NCBI RefSeq assembly: GCF_030296575.1
Contig: NZ_AP027729.1
Coordinates: 2,790,001 to 2,854,000, forward strand
Source: Paraoerskovia sediminicola
Lineage (GTDB): Bacteria > Actinomycetota > Actinomycetes > Actinomycetales > Cellulomonadaceae
DNA length: 64,000 nt
Reading direction: 5' to 3'
The notes under the pieces are model-generated. The model saw only the letters and a program-made list of their open reading frames with translations, was not told where the DNA came from and ran no database searches. Position 1 is the stretch's first letter; every line of letters begins with the position of its first letter. Shown piece after piece: positions 54,536 to 64,000 of this stretch. The translations under genes and the position numbers were made by a program.

Positions 54536-56050
54536 TCAGCCCGAGAAGTGGGCCGACCCGGGCTCGAGGTCGTCGCCGAGCAGCTGGGGGATCGTCACGA
54601 GGGTGTAGCCGGCGTCCTGGAGCTGGTCGATGATCCCCGGGATCGCCTCGACGGTCGTCGGGTGGATGTCGTGCATGAGGATGATCGCTCCAGCGTGGGC
54701 GCCGTCCAGCGCTCGCTGCGTCGTCTCGTCGGCGTCCCGGTTCTTCCAGTCCTCCGTGTCGACGTCCCAGAGGATCGAGGCGTCTCCCTCGTCCGTCAGG
54801 ACACCCGTCACGGTGTCGTTCGTAGCCCCGTAGGGCTGGCGGACCAGGGTCGTGCCGATCCCGGCGGCGTCCTCGATCGCGTCGTTCGTGCGGTCGATCT
54901 CGTCCTTGATCTGGTCGGCCGACAGCTTGCGCAGGTCCGCGTGGTCCCACGTGTGGTTCCCGATCGCGTGCCCCTCGGCCACCTCGCGCGCCACGGCGTC
55001 GGGGTGGGTCGCGACGCTGCGCCCGACGAGCATGAACGTCGCCTTGACGCCCTTGTCCGCGAGCTCGTCGAGCAGCGTGTCCGTGTATTCGCCCGGACCG
55101 TCGTCGAAGGTCAGCGCGATGCACTTCAGCTCGTCGCAGTCGACCTCCTCACCGGTGCCGTTCGTCCCACCGCCCGACGGCGCCTGCGTCGGCTCGGGGA
55201 CGCCGGTGAACGGGTCCGCGGCCATCGCGGCGTCGCGGACGGTCAGCCCTTCGTCCGTGAGGACCTGTGCGGCGGCGTCCGGCTCGACGCGGACGGCGGT
55301 GACGCCGGCCGACTCCGGGCCGATGACGCCCTGGTCGAGCACGACGGTGATCGAGCCGTCGTCCGCGAACCGGACGTCGCGCGCGACGAGCTCCGGGTCC
55401 GGCGTCTCGGTCGAGAGCTGCGCCTCCGCACCGGCTTCACCGACCCAGGTCGCGAGCTGGTCCTGGTCGCCGACCAGGTCGGTCGAGGGCCAGCTGGTCC
55501 CTGCCGCGACGTCCGTGTACACGGACTCCGTCAGGTCGCGCCCGTGGGCGCCACCGGTGAAGTAGTAGGTCGTGACCTGGACGCCCAGCACGTCGCCGGC
55601 GGCGAGCACCGGGTTCCAGCCGATGTTGAGCTCGTTGCCGATCCCGTCGGGGTCGACGCTGTTCTCGTACTCGTCCATCTTGGCGCTCGCCATCTCGTCG
55701 AGGAGCGCGTTGAGCGAGTCGTCGCCGGGGACCGAGACCGTCGCGACGGCGCGCTGGTCGGTGTCCTCGGTGGTCGAGTACTGGGCCGGGACGAGGCCGG
55801 CCACGGCGGAGTGGTCCAAGGGCGCCGGGACGTCCACGACGCTCGCGACGAGCGGCGCACCGGTCGCGGTGGCGGATGCCGTGGGCGTCTCGGCGGCCGT
55901 CGGCGTCGCCTCGTCACCGCCGGTCAGGACGAGGGCGACGACGATCGCCGCGGCGATCACGACGAACCCGCTGATCGACCACACGACCGCCTTGCGGCGT
56001 CGGGAGGGCCGGGGGTCGTCGGGCGTCGGGGGCGGTGGTGTCGAGGTCAC
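54536..56050 (-). CDS. Membrane-anchored polysaccharide deacetylase with RsiV/DUF3298-like domain
   Basis: Extracellular NodB-type deacetylase, 504 residues. A polar start RPSRRRKAVVWSISG leads into one membrane anchor (FVVIAAAIVVALVLTGG) and a Thr/Ala linker. Residues about 75-285 resemble the RsiV/DUF3298 domain (TYYFTGGAHGRDLTESVY). The NodB domain at the C-terminus has ALTFDDGPGEYTDTLLDEL (metal Asp), GNHTWDHADL (His pair), RQPYGATNDTV and LMHDIHPTTVEAIPG. Architecture matches Bacillus PdaC-type enzymes that deacetylate peptidoglycan or chitin oligomers. GTG 56050 lies 6 bases after CAAGAT; divergent from hrpB. Confidence 0.88.
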   Translation of the reverse strand: MTSTPPPPTPDDPRPSRRRKAVVWSISGFVVIAAAIVVALVLTGGDEATPTAAETPTASATATGAPLVASVVDVPAPLDHSAVAGLVPAQYSTTEDTDQRAVATVSVPGDDSLNALLDEMASAKMDEYENSVDPDGIGNELNIGWNPVLAAGDVLGVQVTTYYFTGGAHGRDLTESVYTDVAAGTSWPSTDLVGDQDQLATWVGEAGAEAQLSTETPDPELVARDVRFADDGSITVVLDQGVIGPESAGVTAVRVEPDAAAQVLTDEGLTVRDAAMAADPFTGVPEPTQAPSGGGTNGTGEEVDCDELKCIALTFDDGPGEYTDTLLDELADKGVKATFMLVGRSVATHPDAVAREVAEGHAIGNHTWDHADLRKLSADQIKDEIDRTNDAIEDAAGIGTTLVRQPYGATNDTVTGVLTDEGDASILWDVDTEDWKNRDADETTQRALDGAHAGAIILMHDIHPTTVEAIPGIIDQLQDAGYTLVTIPQLLGDDLEPGSAHFSG

Positions 56051-56056
56051 AGCGAC

Positions 56057-56113
56057 ATCTTGCCCGACGACGGCCGGTCGTCCGAGCACCGTCCGTGCCG
56101 GACGAGGCAGACT
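56057..56113. promoter_or_regulatory. Divergent leaderless promoters of the deacetylase and hrpB
   Basis: CAAGAT (56057-56062, minus) and CAGACT (56108-56113, plus) each lie 6 bases before the GTG starts 56050 and 56120. The two starts are 69 bp apart. Confidence 0.5.
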
Positions 56114-56119
56114 CGGTGC

Positions 56120-58869
56120 GTGCCCGATCCGCTGCGACGACTCCTCGATGACCCGCCCGACCTCCCGGTGGCGGGGAGTCTCGACGCGATCGTCGCGGCC
56201 GTCCAGGATCGAGGCGTCGCCGTGGTCGTGGCGCCGCCCGGGACGGGCAAGACGACGCTGGTCCCGCCGGCGCTCGCGGCGTGGGTGGCACGAGATCCTG
56301 GCGGCCCGAACGGTCACGCCGGTGGGCAGGCCGGCGGCGCCGACGTGCCGCCCGGACGCGTCGTCGTCACGCAGCCTCGCCGGATCGCGGCCCGCGCCGC
56401 CGCCCGCCGGCTGGCGTCGCTGCTCGGCGAGCCCGTCGGGCGGACCGTCGGCGTCACGGTGCGGGGGAGTCCCGCACGAGCGCCGAGACGCGCGTGGAGA
56501 TGGTCACGACGGGGATCCTGCTGCGCCGGTTGCAGCGGGACGCGGAGCTGCCGGGGGTGGCGGCGGTCGTCCTCGACGAGGTCCACGAGCGCCACCTCGA
56601 CGGCGACCTCGCGCTGGCGCTGCTCGTCGATGTCCGGGCCGTGCTGCGCCCGGACCTCCCGGTGCTGGCGATGTCGGCGACGGTCGAGGCCGAGCGGACC
56701 GCCGCCGTCCTCGCTGGTCCAGTCGCCGGTCCCGATACCCGTAGAGGTGCCGGTCCAGATGCCGGTCCTGACGCCCGCACCGCCGCGCCCGTGGTCACCG
56801 TCCCCGGCGCCACGCACCCGGTCGAGGAGGTCTGGTGCCCGCTGCCGGCACGGGTCAGGCGCACCGACGACCGCGGTGTGACCCCCGGGTTCCTCGACCA
56901 CGTCGCCGCGACCGTCCGCCGAGCGCTCGACGAGCGAGAGGGCGACGTCCTCGTGTTCGTCCCCGGCGTACGCGAGATCGATCAGGTCGCGCGGCGCCTC
57001 GGCGGGGCGACGAGCAGCGGTGCGCCCGTGGACGTCCGCCCCCTGCACGGCCGTCTGCCGTCCCGGGAGCAGGACCTCGCGCTCGTGCAGGGGGCACGGC
57101 GCAGGGTCGTCGTCGCCACCGCGGTGGCGGAGTCGTCCTTGACGGTCCCGGGGGTCCGCGTCGTCGTCGACGCGGGGCTCGCACGGGAGCCGCGCGCCGA
57201 CCACCGGCGCGGCCTCGCGGGCCTGGTCACCGTGGGGGTGAGCCGGGCCGCGGCCGAGCAGCGTGCCGGCCGCGCGGGTCGTGAGGCCCCGGGCGCCGTC
57301 TACCGGTGCTGGTCCGAGGCCGACCACGCCCGGCTGGCAGCGTTCCCCGAACCGGCGATCCGGACGTCGGACCTCACGTCCTTCGCGCTCGAGACGGCCT
57401 GCTGGGGTGCCCCCGGCGCTCGAGGACTCGCCCTGCTCGACGCGCCCCCGCCCGCGGCGGCCGCCACGGCTCAGGCGACGTTGCAGGCCATCGGCGCCGT
57501 GGACGCGTCCGGGGCGGTCACCGATCGCGGTCGCCGCATCGCCGAGGTCCCCGTGGACCCGCGGCTCGGCCGCGCCCTGCTCGACGGGGCGCAGCTCGTG
57601 GGTGCGCGTCGCGCCGCGCAGGTCGTCGCCCTGCTGTCGGACGACGTCCGTGCGCCGGGCGGGGACCTCGCCGCCGCGCTGCGGTCGGCCCGGGGAGGCC
57701 GGAGCGACGCGGGGAGCCGGGGCAGCGGCCGGGAGGGCAATGGTTCCGGCGGTGGTGCCGCCGACGGGTGGCTGGCGCAGGCGCGGCGCCTGGAGCTGAT
57801 CGCCACGTCGTCCGCGACGTCGTCCGACGACGGGTCCACGCGACTGACCGGCGGACGGGAACCCGGCCGGCCTGCCGAGCGGATGCCCGACGACCTCGCC
57901 GTGGGTGTCGTGGTGGCTCTCGCCCACCCCGACCGGGTCGCGAGGCTGCGGCCGGGCGGGTCGACCTACCTCATGGTCTCGGGCACCGGGGCGGCGCTGC
58001 CGCCGGGGTCGGCGCTCGCAGGCTCGCCGTGGCTCGCGGTCGCGGACGCGGACCGGGGCGCGGGGCGCTCGGACGCCGTGATCCGCTCGGCGGCGCCGAT
58101 CGACGAGGAGACCGCGATCGAGGCGGCGTCGTCGGCGCTGGTCGACGAGGACGTCGTGCGGTGGGAGGCCGGTCGCGTGGTCGCGCGTCGGACCCGCCGT
58201 CTCGGTGCGATCGAGCTCACCTCGGCCCGTCTCGACGACCCGGACGTCGGACTCGTCCAGGCGGCGGTCCAGGACGGCCTGCGGGCCGACGGGCTCGGCG
58301 TGCTGCGCTGGTCAGCGGGGGCGACGGCGCTGCGCGAGCGGCTCGCGTTCTGCCACCGGGCGCTCGGCAGCCCGTGGCCCGAGGTGGACGACGCAGCGCT
58401 GCTCGCCGGCCTCGACGCGTGGCTGGCCCCCGACCTGTTGCGTGTGCGGGCCGCCGGCGGCCTCCAGCGGATCGACGTCCACCAGGCGCTGCGCCGGCTG
58501 CTGCCGTGGCCCGAGGCGGCGCACCTCGACGCGCTGGCCCCCGAGCGGTTGGACGTGCCGAGCGGCTCGAGCGTCCGGGTCGACTACTCCGGCGACCAGC
58601 CGGTGCTCGCGGTCCGCCTCCAGGAGACGTTCGGCTGGGTCGACACGCCGAGGCTCGCCGGGGGCCGTGTGCCGGTGCTGCTGCACCTGCTCTCGCCGGC
58701 GGGTCGGCCGCTGGCGGTGACGGCCGACCTCGCGTCGTTCTGGTCCGGCCCGTACGCGCAGGTGCGCGCCGAGATGCGGGGTCGCTACCCCAAGCACGCG
58801 TGGCCCGAGGACCCGTTCAGCGTGGAGCCGACGCGCCGGGTGCGGCGGCCGCGGGAGGGCAGAGGCTGA
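56120..58869 (+). CDS. hrpB: ATP-dependent helicase HrpB, frameshifted
   Basis: DEAH-family RNA helicase, 916 residues after repair. Motifs in order: Walker A PPGTGKTTLVPPAL, motif Ia VVTQPRRIAARAAARRLA, DExH box VVLDEVHERHLDGDL, SAT as LAMSATVEAERTA, and VVATAVAESSLTVPGV with ERAGRAGREAPG-type motif VI (EQRAGRAGREAPGAVYR). The C-terminal HrpB_C domain (GRYPKHAWPEDPF) confirms the subfamily. The frame breaks in the ggggg run at 56463-56467; one more G gives VRGESRTSAETRVEM. Start GTG 56120 from the CAGACT box. Target RNA unknown. The gene ends 5 bases before the convergent regulator. Confidence 0.93.
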
Positions 58870-58874
58870 TCCGC

Positions 58875-60419
58875 TCAGCCCGTCCGGCCGGGCGCGTGCC
58901 GTTCCAGGAACGCGTAGACGGCGCCCTCGTCGACCCCGGGGAACGTACCGGTCGGCAGCGGGGACAGCACGTGGGCGTGCACGGCTGCGCTGGGCCACGC
59001 GTGGGGCGCCCAGCGTTCGGCGAGCCCGGGCTCGGGGCGGCGGCAGCACGCCGGGTCGGGACAGCGGGAGGCGAGGCGCGTCGTCGTCTCGCGGCCCCGG
59101 AACCACTTGGCGGCGGCGAACGGCACGCCGACGCTGATCGAGAAGGCTCCGCCGGTCGCCGTCCCCGTCTGGGTGGTGCACCAGAACGTCCCCTCGGGGG
59201 TGTCCGTGTATTGGTAGTACTCGGTGGCCCGGTCGTGCTGCGCGAAGGCCGCCCGTGACGCCCACGCGCGGCACACGACCTGGCCCTCGATCGCGCCCGT
59301 CGTGTCGGTGGGCAGGCGGACGCCGTCGTTCTCGTAGCCCTTGAAGAGCGTCCCGTCGGCGCCGACGCGCAGGAAGTGCAGGCGCAGCCCGAGGTGCGAG
59401 GTGAGGAGGTTCGTCATCCGTTGGGCCGCGGCATCGTGGGTGACCCCGAACAGGTCGCGGAAGTCCTCGACCGCGAGGTCCTTGCGCGCCTTGGCCTCGC
59501 CGAGCCGTGCCACCGCCTGCTCGCGCGGCATGAGGCACGCCGAGGCGAAGTAGTTGATCTCGACACGCTGGCGCAGGAAGTCCGCGTAGCTCGTGGGGTC
59601 ACGGTGGCCGAGGACCCGGTGCGCGATCGCCTGCAGGGCCAGCGACCGGAGTCCGTGGCCGCCCGGGATCGACGCGGGCGGCAGGTAGATCCGTCCGTTG
59701 GCGAGGTCGGTGACCGTGCGGGTCGAGTGCGGCAGGTCGTCGACGTGGATGAGGCGAAAGCCGACGTGGTCGGCCATCTGGCTCACCGCGCGGTGGGTGA
59801 GCGCTCCCGAGGAGTACCCGGTGCGCGCGACGAGCGCTGTCGCCTCGTCCTCGATCTCGGGGAGGTAGTTGTCGCGCTCGCGCATCCACAGGCGGAGCGC
59901 CGTCGTGGCCCGCCTCGCCTCCTCGGGGGTCGCGATCGCCGCGTCGGCGCGGCGTGCGAGCTCCCGGTGCAGCCCGACGAACGCCTCGAGAGCCTCCGTC
60001 GGGAACGACTTGCCGGGTCGCACGACCGGGAGCCCGAGCGAGGCGTAGGTGCCCGTGCTCTGTGCCCGCTCCAGCTCGATCTCGAGCGCCGCGCGTCGGG
60101 ACGGCGGCTCGGGGGACAGGAGCTCCGCGGTGGTCGTCCCGAGGGTGCTCGCGACGGCCTCGAGCAGGGAGAGCCGTGGCTCGCGTCGTCCGTTCTCGAC
60201 GAGGCTCAGCTGGCTCGCGGTGGTCCCGGCGGCGCGCCCGAGGTCGTCGAGCGTCATGCCGGCGCGGGTGCGCAGGTGACGGATGCGCCGTCCGAGGACG
60301 AGGAGCGCCTCGGCGGAACCCGACTGAGCCGCGCGCCCGGCCTGCCCGCTCCGGCCCGGCGGACCGGGCTCGTGACCGTGCGGTACGTCGACGAGGGCGC
60401 GGCGGGGAGCAGCAGTCAT
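58875..60419 (-). CDS. ramB: RamB/ScfR-type XRE family transcriptional regulator
   Basis: Regulator of 514 residues in the short-chain fatty acid / acetate metabolism family (RamB of Corynebacterium, PrpC-type regulators). A 35-residue leader precedes the XRE helix-turn-helix (LGRRIRHLRTRAGMTLDDLG, then TTASQLSLVENGRREP). The middle is an IrrE/ImmA-like domain whose metalloprotease signature is degenerate (IAHRVLGHRDP). The C-terminal DUF2083 part is Cys-containing (CPDPACCRRPEPG). The ATG (60417-60419) lies 7 bases after TATCGT. It is divergent from ppdK, which it may control together with itself. Confidence 0.85.
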   Translation of the reverse strand: MTAAPRRALVDVPHGHEPGPPGRSGQAGRAAQSGSAEALLVLGRRIRHLRTRAGMTLDDLGRAAGTTASQLSLVENGRREPRLSLLEAVASTLGTTTAELLSPEPPSRRAALEIELERAQSTGTYASLGLPVVRPGKSFPTEALEAFVGLHRELARRADAAIATPEEARRATTALRLWMRERDNYLPEIEDEATALVARTGYSSGALTHRAVSQMADHVGFRLIHVDDLPHSTRTVTDLANGRIYLPPASIPGGHGLRSLALQAIAHRVLGHRDPTSYADFLRQRVEINYFASACLMPREQAVARLGEAKARKDLAVEDFRDLFGVTHDAAAQRMTNLLTSHLGLRLHFLRVGADGTLFKGYENDGVRLPTDTTGAIEGQVVCRAWASRAAFAQHDRATEYYQYTDTPEGTFWCTTQTGTATGGAFSISVGVPFAAAKWFRGRETTTRLASRCPDPACCRRPEPGLAERWAPHAWPSAAVHAHVLSPLPTGTFPGVDEGAVYAFLERHAPGRTG

Positions 60420-60575
60420 GTTCTTGACGATAGCGAAAGAATCTCGGTTCTTGCTCGACGGTGCGCCTTGAGCGACCGCAGCGGGGCGCTCGACGATGGA
60501 TCTCGCCGGAAGTTCACAGCGACTCGCACCGGGCCTCCGGAGCTGCCACGACGATCTCGTCACCAAGGAGACACC
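60420..60575. promoter_or_regulatory. Shared control region of the RamB-like gene and ppdK
   Basis: Contains TATCGT (60427-60432, minus) for the regulator and a weak TTGAGC / GACGAT pair (60468-60473, 60492-60497) for ppdK. Three half-sites TTCTT (60421-60425), AAGAA (60437-60441) and TTCTT (60448-60452) form overlapping inverted repeats. An AAGGAG ribosome site precedes ATG 60576. Confidence 0.5.
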
Positions 60576-63281
60576 ATGCCGCGCTACGTGTACCGCTTCG
60601 CCGACGGGGACAAGGACCAGAAGGACCTGCTCGGCGGCAAGGGGGCGAACCTCGCCGAGATGACCCGCCTCGGCCTGCCGGTGCCGCCCGGGTTCACGAT
60701 CACGACCGAGGCCTGCCGTGCGTACATGCGCGACGGGCACGTGCCCGCCGAGCTCCGCGTCGAGGTGACGCTCGGGCTGCGGGAGATCGAGGACGAGATC
60801 GGGCGCCGGTTGGGGGACTTCCACGAGCCGCTCCTGGTCTCCGTGCGCTCGGGCGCCCGGCACTCGATGCCGGGCATGATGGACACAGTCCTGAACATCG
60901 GGCTCAACGACGCGTCGGTCAAGGGCCTCACCGAGTTCTCGGGGGACGAGCGGTTCGCGTGGGACTCGTACCGCAGGCTGATCCAGATGTTCGGCAAGAC
61001 CGTCCTGGGTGTGGACGGCGAGCTCTTCGCCGGCGCGCTCGACGACAAGGTCCGCTCCGCCGGGGTCGCCGCCGACGCGGAGCTCCTGCCCGGCGACCTG
61101 CGCGACCTCGTCGAGACCTTCAAGCAGATCGTCCGTGACGAGACCGGGCGCGAGTTCCCGCAGCACCCGCGCGAGCAGCTCGACATGGCCGTCGAAGCCG
61201 TCCTGGACTCGTGGAACACCGACCGCGCCCGGCTCTACCGTCGCCGCGAGCGCATCCCCAACGACCTCGGCACCGCGGTGAACGTCGTCAGCATGGTCTT
61301 CGGCAACCTCGGCGAGAGCTCGGGGACCGGCGTCTGCTTCACCCGCGACCCGTCCAGCGGGCAGTCGGGCGTGTACGGCGACTACCTGTCCAACGCGCAG
61401 GGGAGGACGTCGTCGCGGGGATCCGCAACACCCTCCCGCTCGCGGAGCTCGAGCTGCTCGACCCCGTCTCGTACGGCGAGCTCACGGGCGCGATGCGCCG
61501 CCTCGAGACCCACTACCGCGACCTGTGCGACATCGAGTTCACGATCGAGCGCGGCAAGCTGTGGCTGCTGCAGACCCGGGTCGGCAAGCGGACGGCGGCC
61601 GCGGCCTTCCGCGTCGCCACCGAGCTCGTCGACGAGTCGCTCATCACCATGGACGAGGCGCTCACCCGGTGCACGGGCGACCAGCTCTCCCAGCTGCTGT
61701 TCCCGCAGTTCGACGGCGCGACCGAGCGCACGCCGCTGACCCGCGGGCTTGGCGCGTCGCCGGGCGCGGCCGTCGGCGAGATCGTCCTCGACAACGCCGC
61801 GGCCGTAGCCCGCGCCGCCGAGGGCGGCACGGTGATCCTCGTGCGCCGCGAGACCAACCCGGACGACCTCGAGGGCATGATCGCCGCCGCCGGGGTGCTC
61901 ACGGCCCGAGGCGGCAAGACCTCCCACGCCGCGGTCGTGGCCCGCGGCATGGGTAAGTGCGCGGTCGTCGGTGCGGACACCCTCGATGTCGACACCGCCG
62001 CGGGCACGGTCACGGTGGGGGACGTCGTCCTGCACCCGGGCGACACCGTCGCGATCGACGGCACCACGGGCGAGGTGTTCCTCGGTGAGGTCCCCGTCGT
62101 GGACTCGCCCGTCATGGTCTACGTCGCCTCAGGCCTCGAGGCGGGACTCGCCGCCGCCGGCGACGACCCGGAGACCCGGGCGCTCGTCACCGCCGTCGAC
62201 CGCGTGCTCGGGCACGCCGACGACGTGCGCCGCATGGCGGTGCGCACCAACGCCGACACCGCCGACGACGCCCGCCGGGCCCGCGAGCGCGGCGCCCAGG
62301 GCATCGGGCTGTGCCGCACCGAGCACCAGTTCCTCGGCGACCGCCGCATCCACATCGAGCGCCTCGTCCTGGCCGACGGCGACGAGCAGCGGGACGCGGC
62401 GCTCGCGGACCTGCTGCCGCTGCAGCGCGGGGACTTCACCGAGCTGCTCGAGGTGATGGACGGGCTGCCCACGACGATCCGCCTCATCGACCCGCCGCTG
62501 CACGAGTTCCTGCCCGACATCACGGACCTCGCCGTGAAGGTCGCCCTCGCGGAGCGTGACGGCGAGGCGGACCCGGACGACGTCCGCCGGCTCGCCGCGG
62601 TGCGGCGCATGCACGAGCAGAACCCGATGCTGGGGCTGCGGGGCGTGCGCCTCGGCCTGACCCTGCCTGGGCTGTTCGCGCTGCAGGTCCGCGCGGTGGC
62701 CGAGGCGACGGTGACCTTGAGGGCCGCGGGCAAGGACCCGCGCCCCGAGATCATGGTGCCGCTCGTCGGGTCGGTCCGAGAGCTGCAGATCGTCCGGGAG
62801 CAGGCCGAGGAGGTCGTGGCGGAGGTGGCCGCCGCGGCCGGGGTCGCGCTGACGATCCCGATCGGCTGCATGATCGAGCTGCCCCGCGCGGCGCTCACGG
62901 CCCACCGCATCGCGGAGGAGGCCGACTTCTTCTCGTTCGGCACCAACGACCTGACCCAGACGACGTGGGGCTTCTCGCGCGACGACGTCGAGGGAGCGTT
63001 CTTCGCCGAGTACCTGCACAACGGCGTCCTGACGATCTCCCCTTCGAGACGCTCGACGCCGACGGCGTCGGGGCGCTCGTCACGGCCGGCGTGGCCGGCG
63101 GGCGCGCCACCAAGCCCGACCTGAAGCTCGGCGTCTGCGGTGAGCACGGCGGCGACCCCGAGTCGATCCGGTTCCTGCACGACGCCGGCCTCGACTACGT
63201 CTCGTGCTCGCCGTACCGGGTGCCGGTGGCTCGGCTCGAGGCAGGGCGTGCGGCGGTCGCGGGGAGGACGCAACCGTCTGA
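60576..63281 (+). CDS. ppdK: Pyruvate, phosphate dikinase, three frameshifts
   Basis: Interconverts pyruvate, ATP and Pi with PEP, AMP and PPi; 902 residues after repair. N-terminal nucleotide-binding part [20 protein letters not shown]; swivelling phosphohistidine domain [20 protein letters not shown] (catalytic His); C-terminal PEP barrel with [17 protein letters not shown] after repair and the catalytic [13 protein letters not shown]. Short runs: gggg 61400-61403 (repair [13 protein letters not shown]), cccc 63039-63042 (ISPFETLD) and gggg 63261-63264 (ends GEDATV, stop 63279-63281). Without the last repair the frame runs to 63426 through repeats into the convergent gene. Confidence 0.94.
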
Positions 63282-63296
63282 CGGCGGCGCGCTGCG

Positions 63297-63346
63297 CCGT
63301 CACGTGCCGTCACGTGCTATCACGTGCCATCACGTGCCGTCAGGCA
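63297..63346 (+). repeat. 10-bp tandem repeats carrying CACGTG, between ppdK and dinB
   Basis: Units CCGTCACGTG, CCGTCACGTG, CTATCACGTG, CCATCACGTG and a decayed CCGTCAGGCA follow each other. Each of the first four holds the palindrome CACGTG. The last unit overlaps the dinB stop codon. Confidence 0.85.
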
Positions 63347-64000
63347 CCTTCGTCCTCCTCGAGGACGATGGCTGCGAGCGGCGGGACGATCGTGAGCGGG
63401 TCGGTGTCCAGGTCGACGACGCGTGACCGGGCCGGCGGGGTGTCGACCGTCTCGAACCGGACCGTCGCCTCGCGGCCGCGCACGTGCACGACCCACCCTC
63501 GACCCAGGGTCGGGTGCTCGACGTCGAGCCCCGGCCGGCTGCCCGCCTCGTCGAGCAGGCGCGGTCCCGCCCGCCCGGCGGCGCGCGGCGACGGGGAGAA
63601 GCGCGGGACGTCGTCGGACGGCGTCGCGGCGGCGGGCGCCCCGGCTGCGCCCGGGGTGCGGTCGCCGTCCCAGTCGAGGGTGAGCTGGGCGTGCGGCGAG
63701 AGGTTGTGGAACGAGACACCTAGGAGTCGCACGGAGTCGGTGATGCCGGCGGCGTGCGCCGCCTGGTGGGCAGCCTCGCGCAGGGTCGCGGGGTCCCCGC
63801 TCGGGTGGGTGAGGGTCACCGACCGGGTGACGGTGGTGAAGTCCGCGAAACGGACCTTGGCGACGACCGTGCGCGCCCCGCCCCCGTGCGTCTCCAGCCT
63901 GCCGAGCGCCTCGTCGGCGACCGTGTCCACCGCTGCCCGGATGGTCGCGTCCCCGAAGATGTCGGCCGCGAACGTGCGCTCGGCGCCGACCGACTTGCGC
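63340..64000 (-). CDS. dinB: DNA polymerase IV, C-terminal part; 5' end outside window
   Basis: Y-family translesion polymerase fragment: 219 C-terminal codons. The visible sequence begins in the little-finger domain ([19 protein letters not shown]) and continues through [20 protein letters not shown] and [20 protein letters not shown], the usual end of that domain. A tail of about 90 residues follows, with [19 protein letters not shown] and an acidic end EEDEGA; similar tails occur in some actinobacterial DinB2-type proteins. The catalytic palm lies outside the window, so activity cannot be judged. Confidence 0.88.
   Translation of the reverse strand, partial: RKSVGAERTFAADIFGDATIRAAVDTVADEALGRLETHGGGARTVVAKVRFADFTTVTRSVTLTHPSGDPATLREAAHQAAHAAGITDSVRLLGVSFHNLSPHAQLTLDWDGDRTPGAAGAPAAATPSDDVPRFSPSPRAAGRAGPRLLDEAGSRPGLDVEHPTLGRGWVVHVRGREATVRFETVDTPPARSRVVDLDTDPLTIVPPLAAIVLEEDEGA

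Overview
This window is a piece of a very GC-rich (low 70s percent G+C by eye) actinobacterial chromosome. The gene families point to Micrococcales close to Cellulomonadaceae or Promicromonosporaceae (Cellulomonas, Oerskovia, Cellulosimicrobium type). The clues are pyruvate formate-lyase in an otherwise aerobic gene set, PPDK beside a RamB-type regulator, a D-aspartate ligase with an aspartate racemase, and actinobacterial marker families (SepH, DUF3000, DUF3093, DUF3159, DUF3710, DUF4193, DUF5998). The genus is inference. About 50 genes are packed tightly, often with 4-base ATGA/GTGA overlaps. I see no insertion sequence, prophage, CRISPR array, tRNA or rRNA.

Layout. 1-10460: topoisomerase IV subunit A (runs off the left edge), a GNAT/acyl-CoA synthetase protein, DUF5998 and a phosphodiesterase, thymidine kinase, SepH, a TRIC-type membrane protein and an inositol phosphatase family member. 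10683-19489: a conserved block, DUF4193 - DUF3093 - dut - DUF3710 - OB fold - DUF3159 - two TrkA proteins - APC permease - TRAM methyltransferase. From memory it matches the order around dut in Mycobacterium tuberculosis (about Rv2689c-Rv2701c). 19724-28498: aconitase, small enzymes, GuaB1 and DXS. 28809-31958: pflB-pflA. 32062-36462: a phosphopantetheinyl transferase and a two-gene beta-oxidation operon. 36675-45573: a FemABX transferase, RNase D with DUF3000, the operon gnd - D-aspartate ligase - aspartate racemase, a USP-like protein, an SDR and ZapE. 45655-53513: PPK2 and treZ-treY-glgX. 53652-64000: small proteins, a polysaccharide deacetylase, HrpB, a RamB-like regulator, PPDK and DNA polymerase IV (runs off the right edge).

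How genes work together. GlgX, TreY and TreZ make the glycogen-to-trehalose route. PflB and PflA form the oxygen-sensitive pyruvate cleavage system, preceded by a CRP-like site and a second perfect palindrome. The racemase and the Asl-type ligase form a plausible D-Asp supply and attachment unit for the peptidoglycan cross-bridge, with a FemABX transferase about 2 kb upstream. The aconitase promoter carries an 18-bp perfect palindrome over its -35 box.

Two genome-wide points matter for using this annotation. First, about 20 reading frames are broken by one apparently missing G or C in a G/C run. All shifts go in the same direction and adding one base repairs each gene, so I read them as sequence errors. 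Most coordinates for those genes span both parts of the broken frame. Second, roughly half the genes have a TAnnnT-like -10 box about 6-8 bases before an ATG or GTG with no Shine-Dalgarno, so leaderless transcription appears common and was used to choose many starts.
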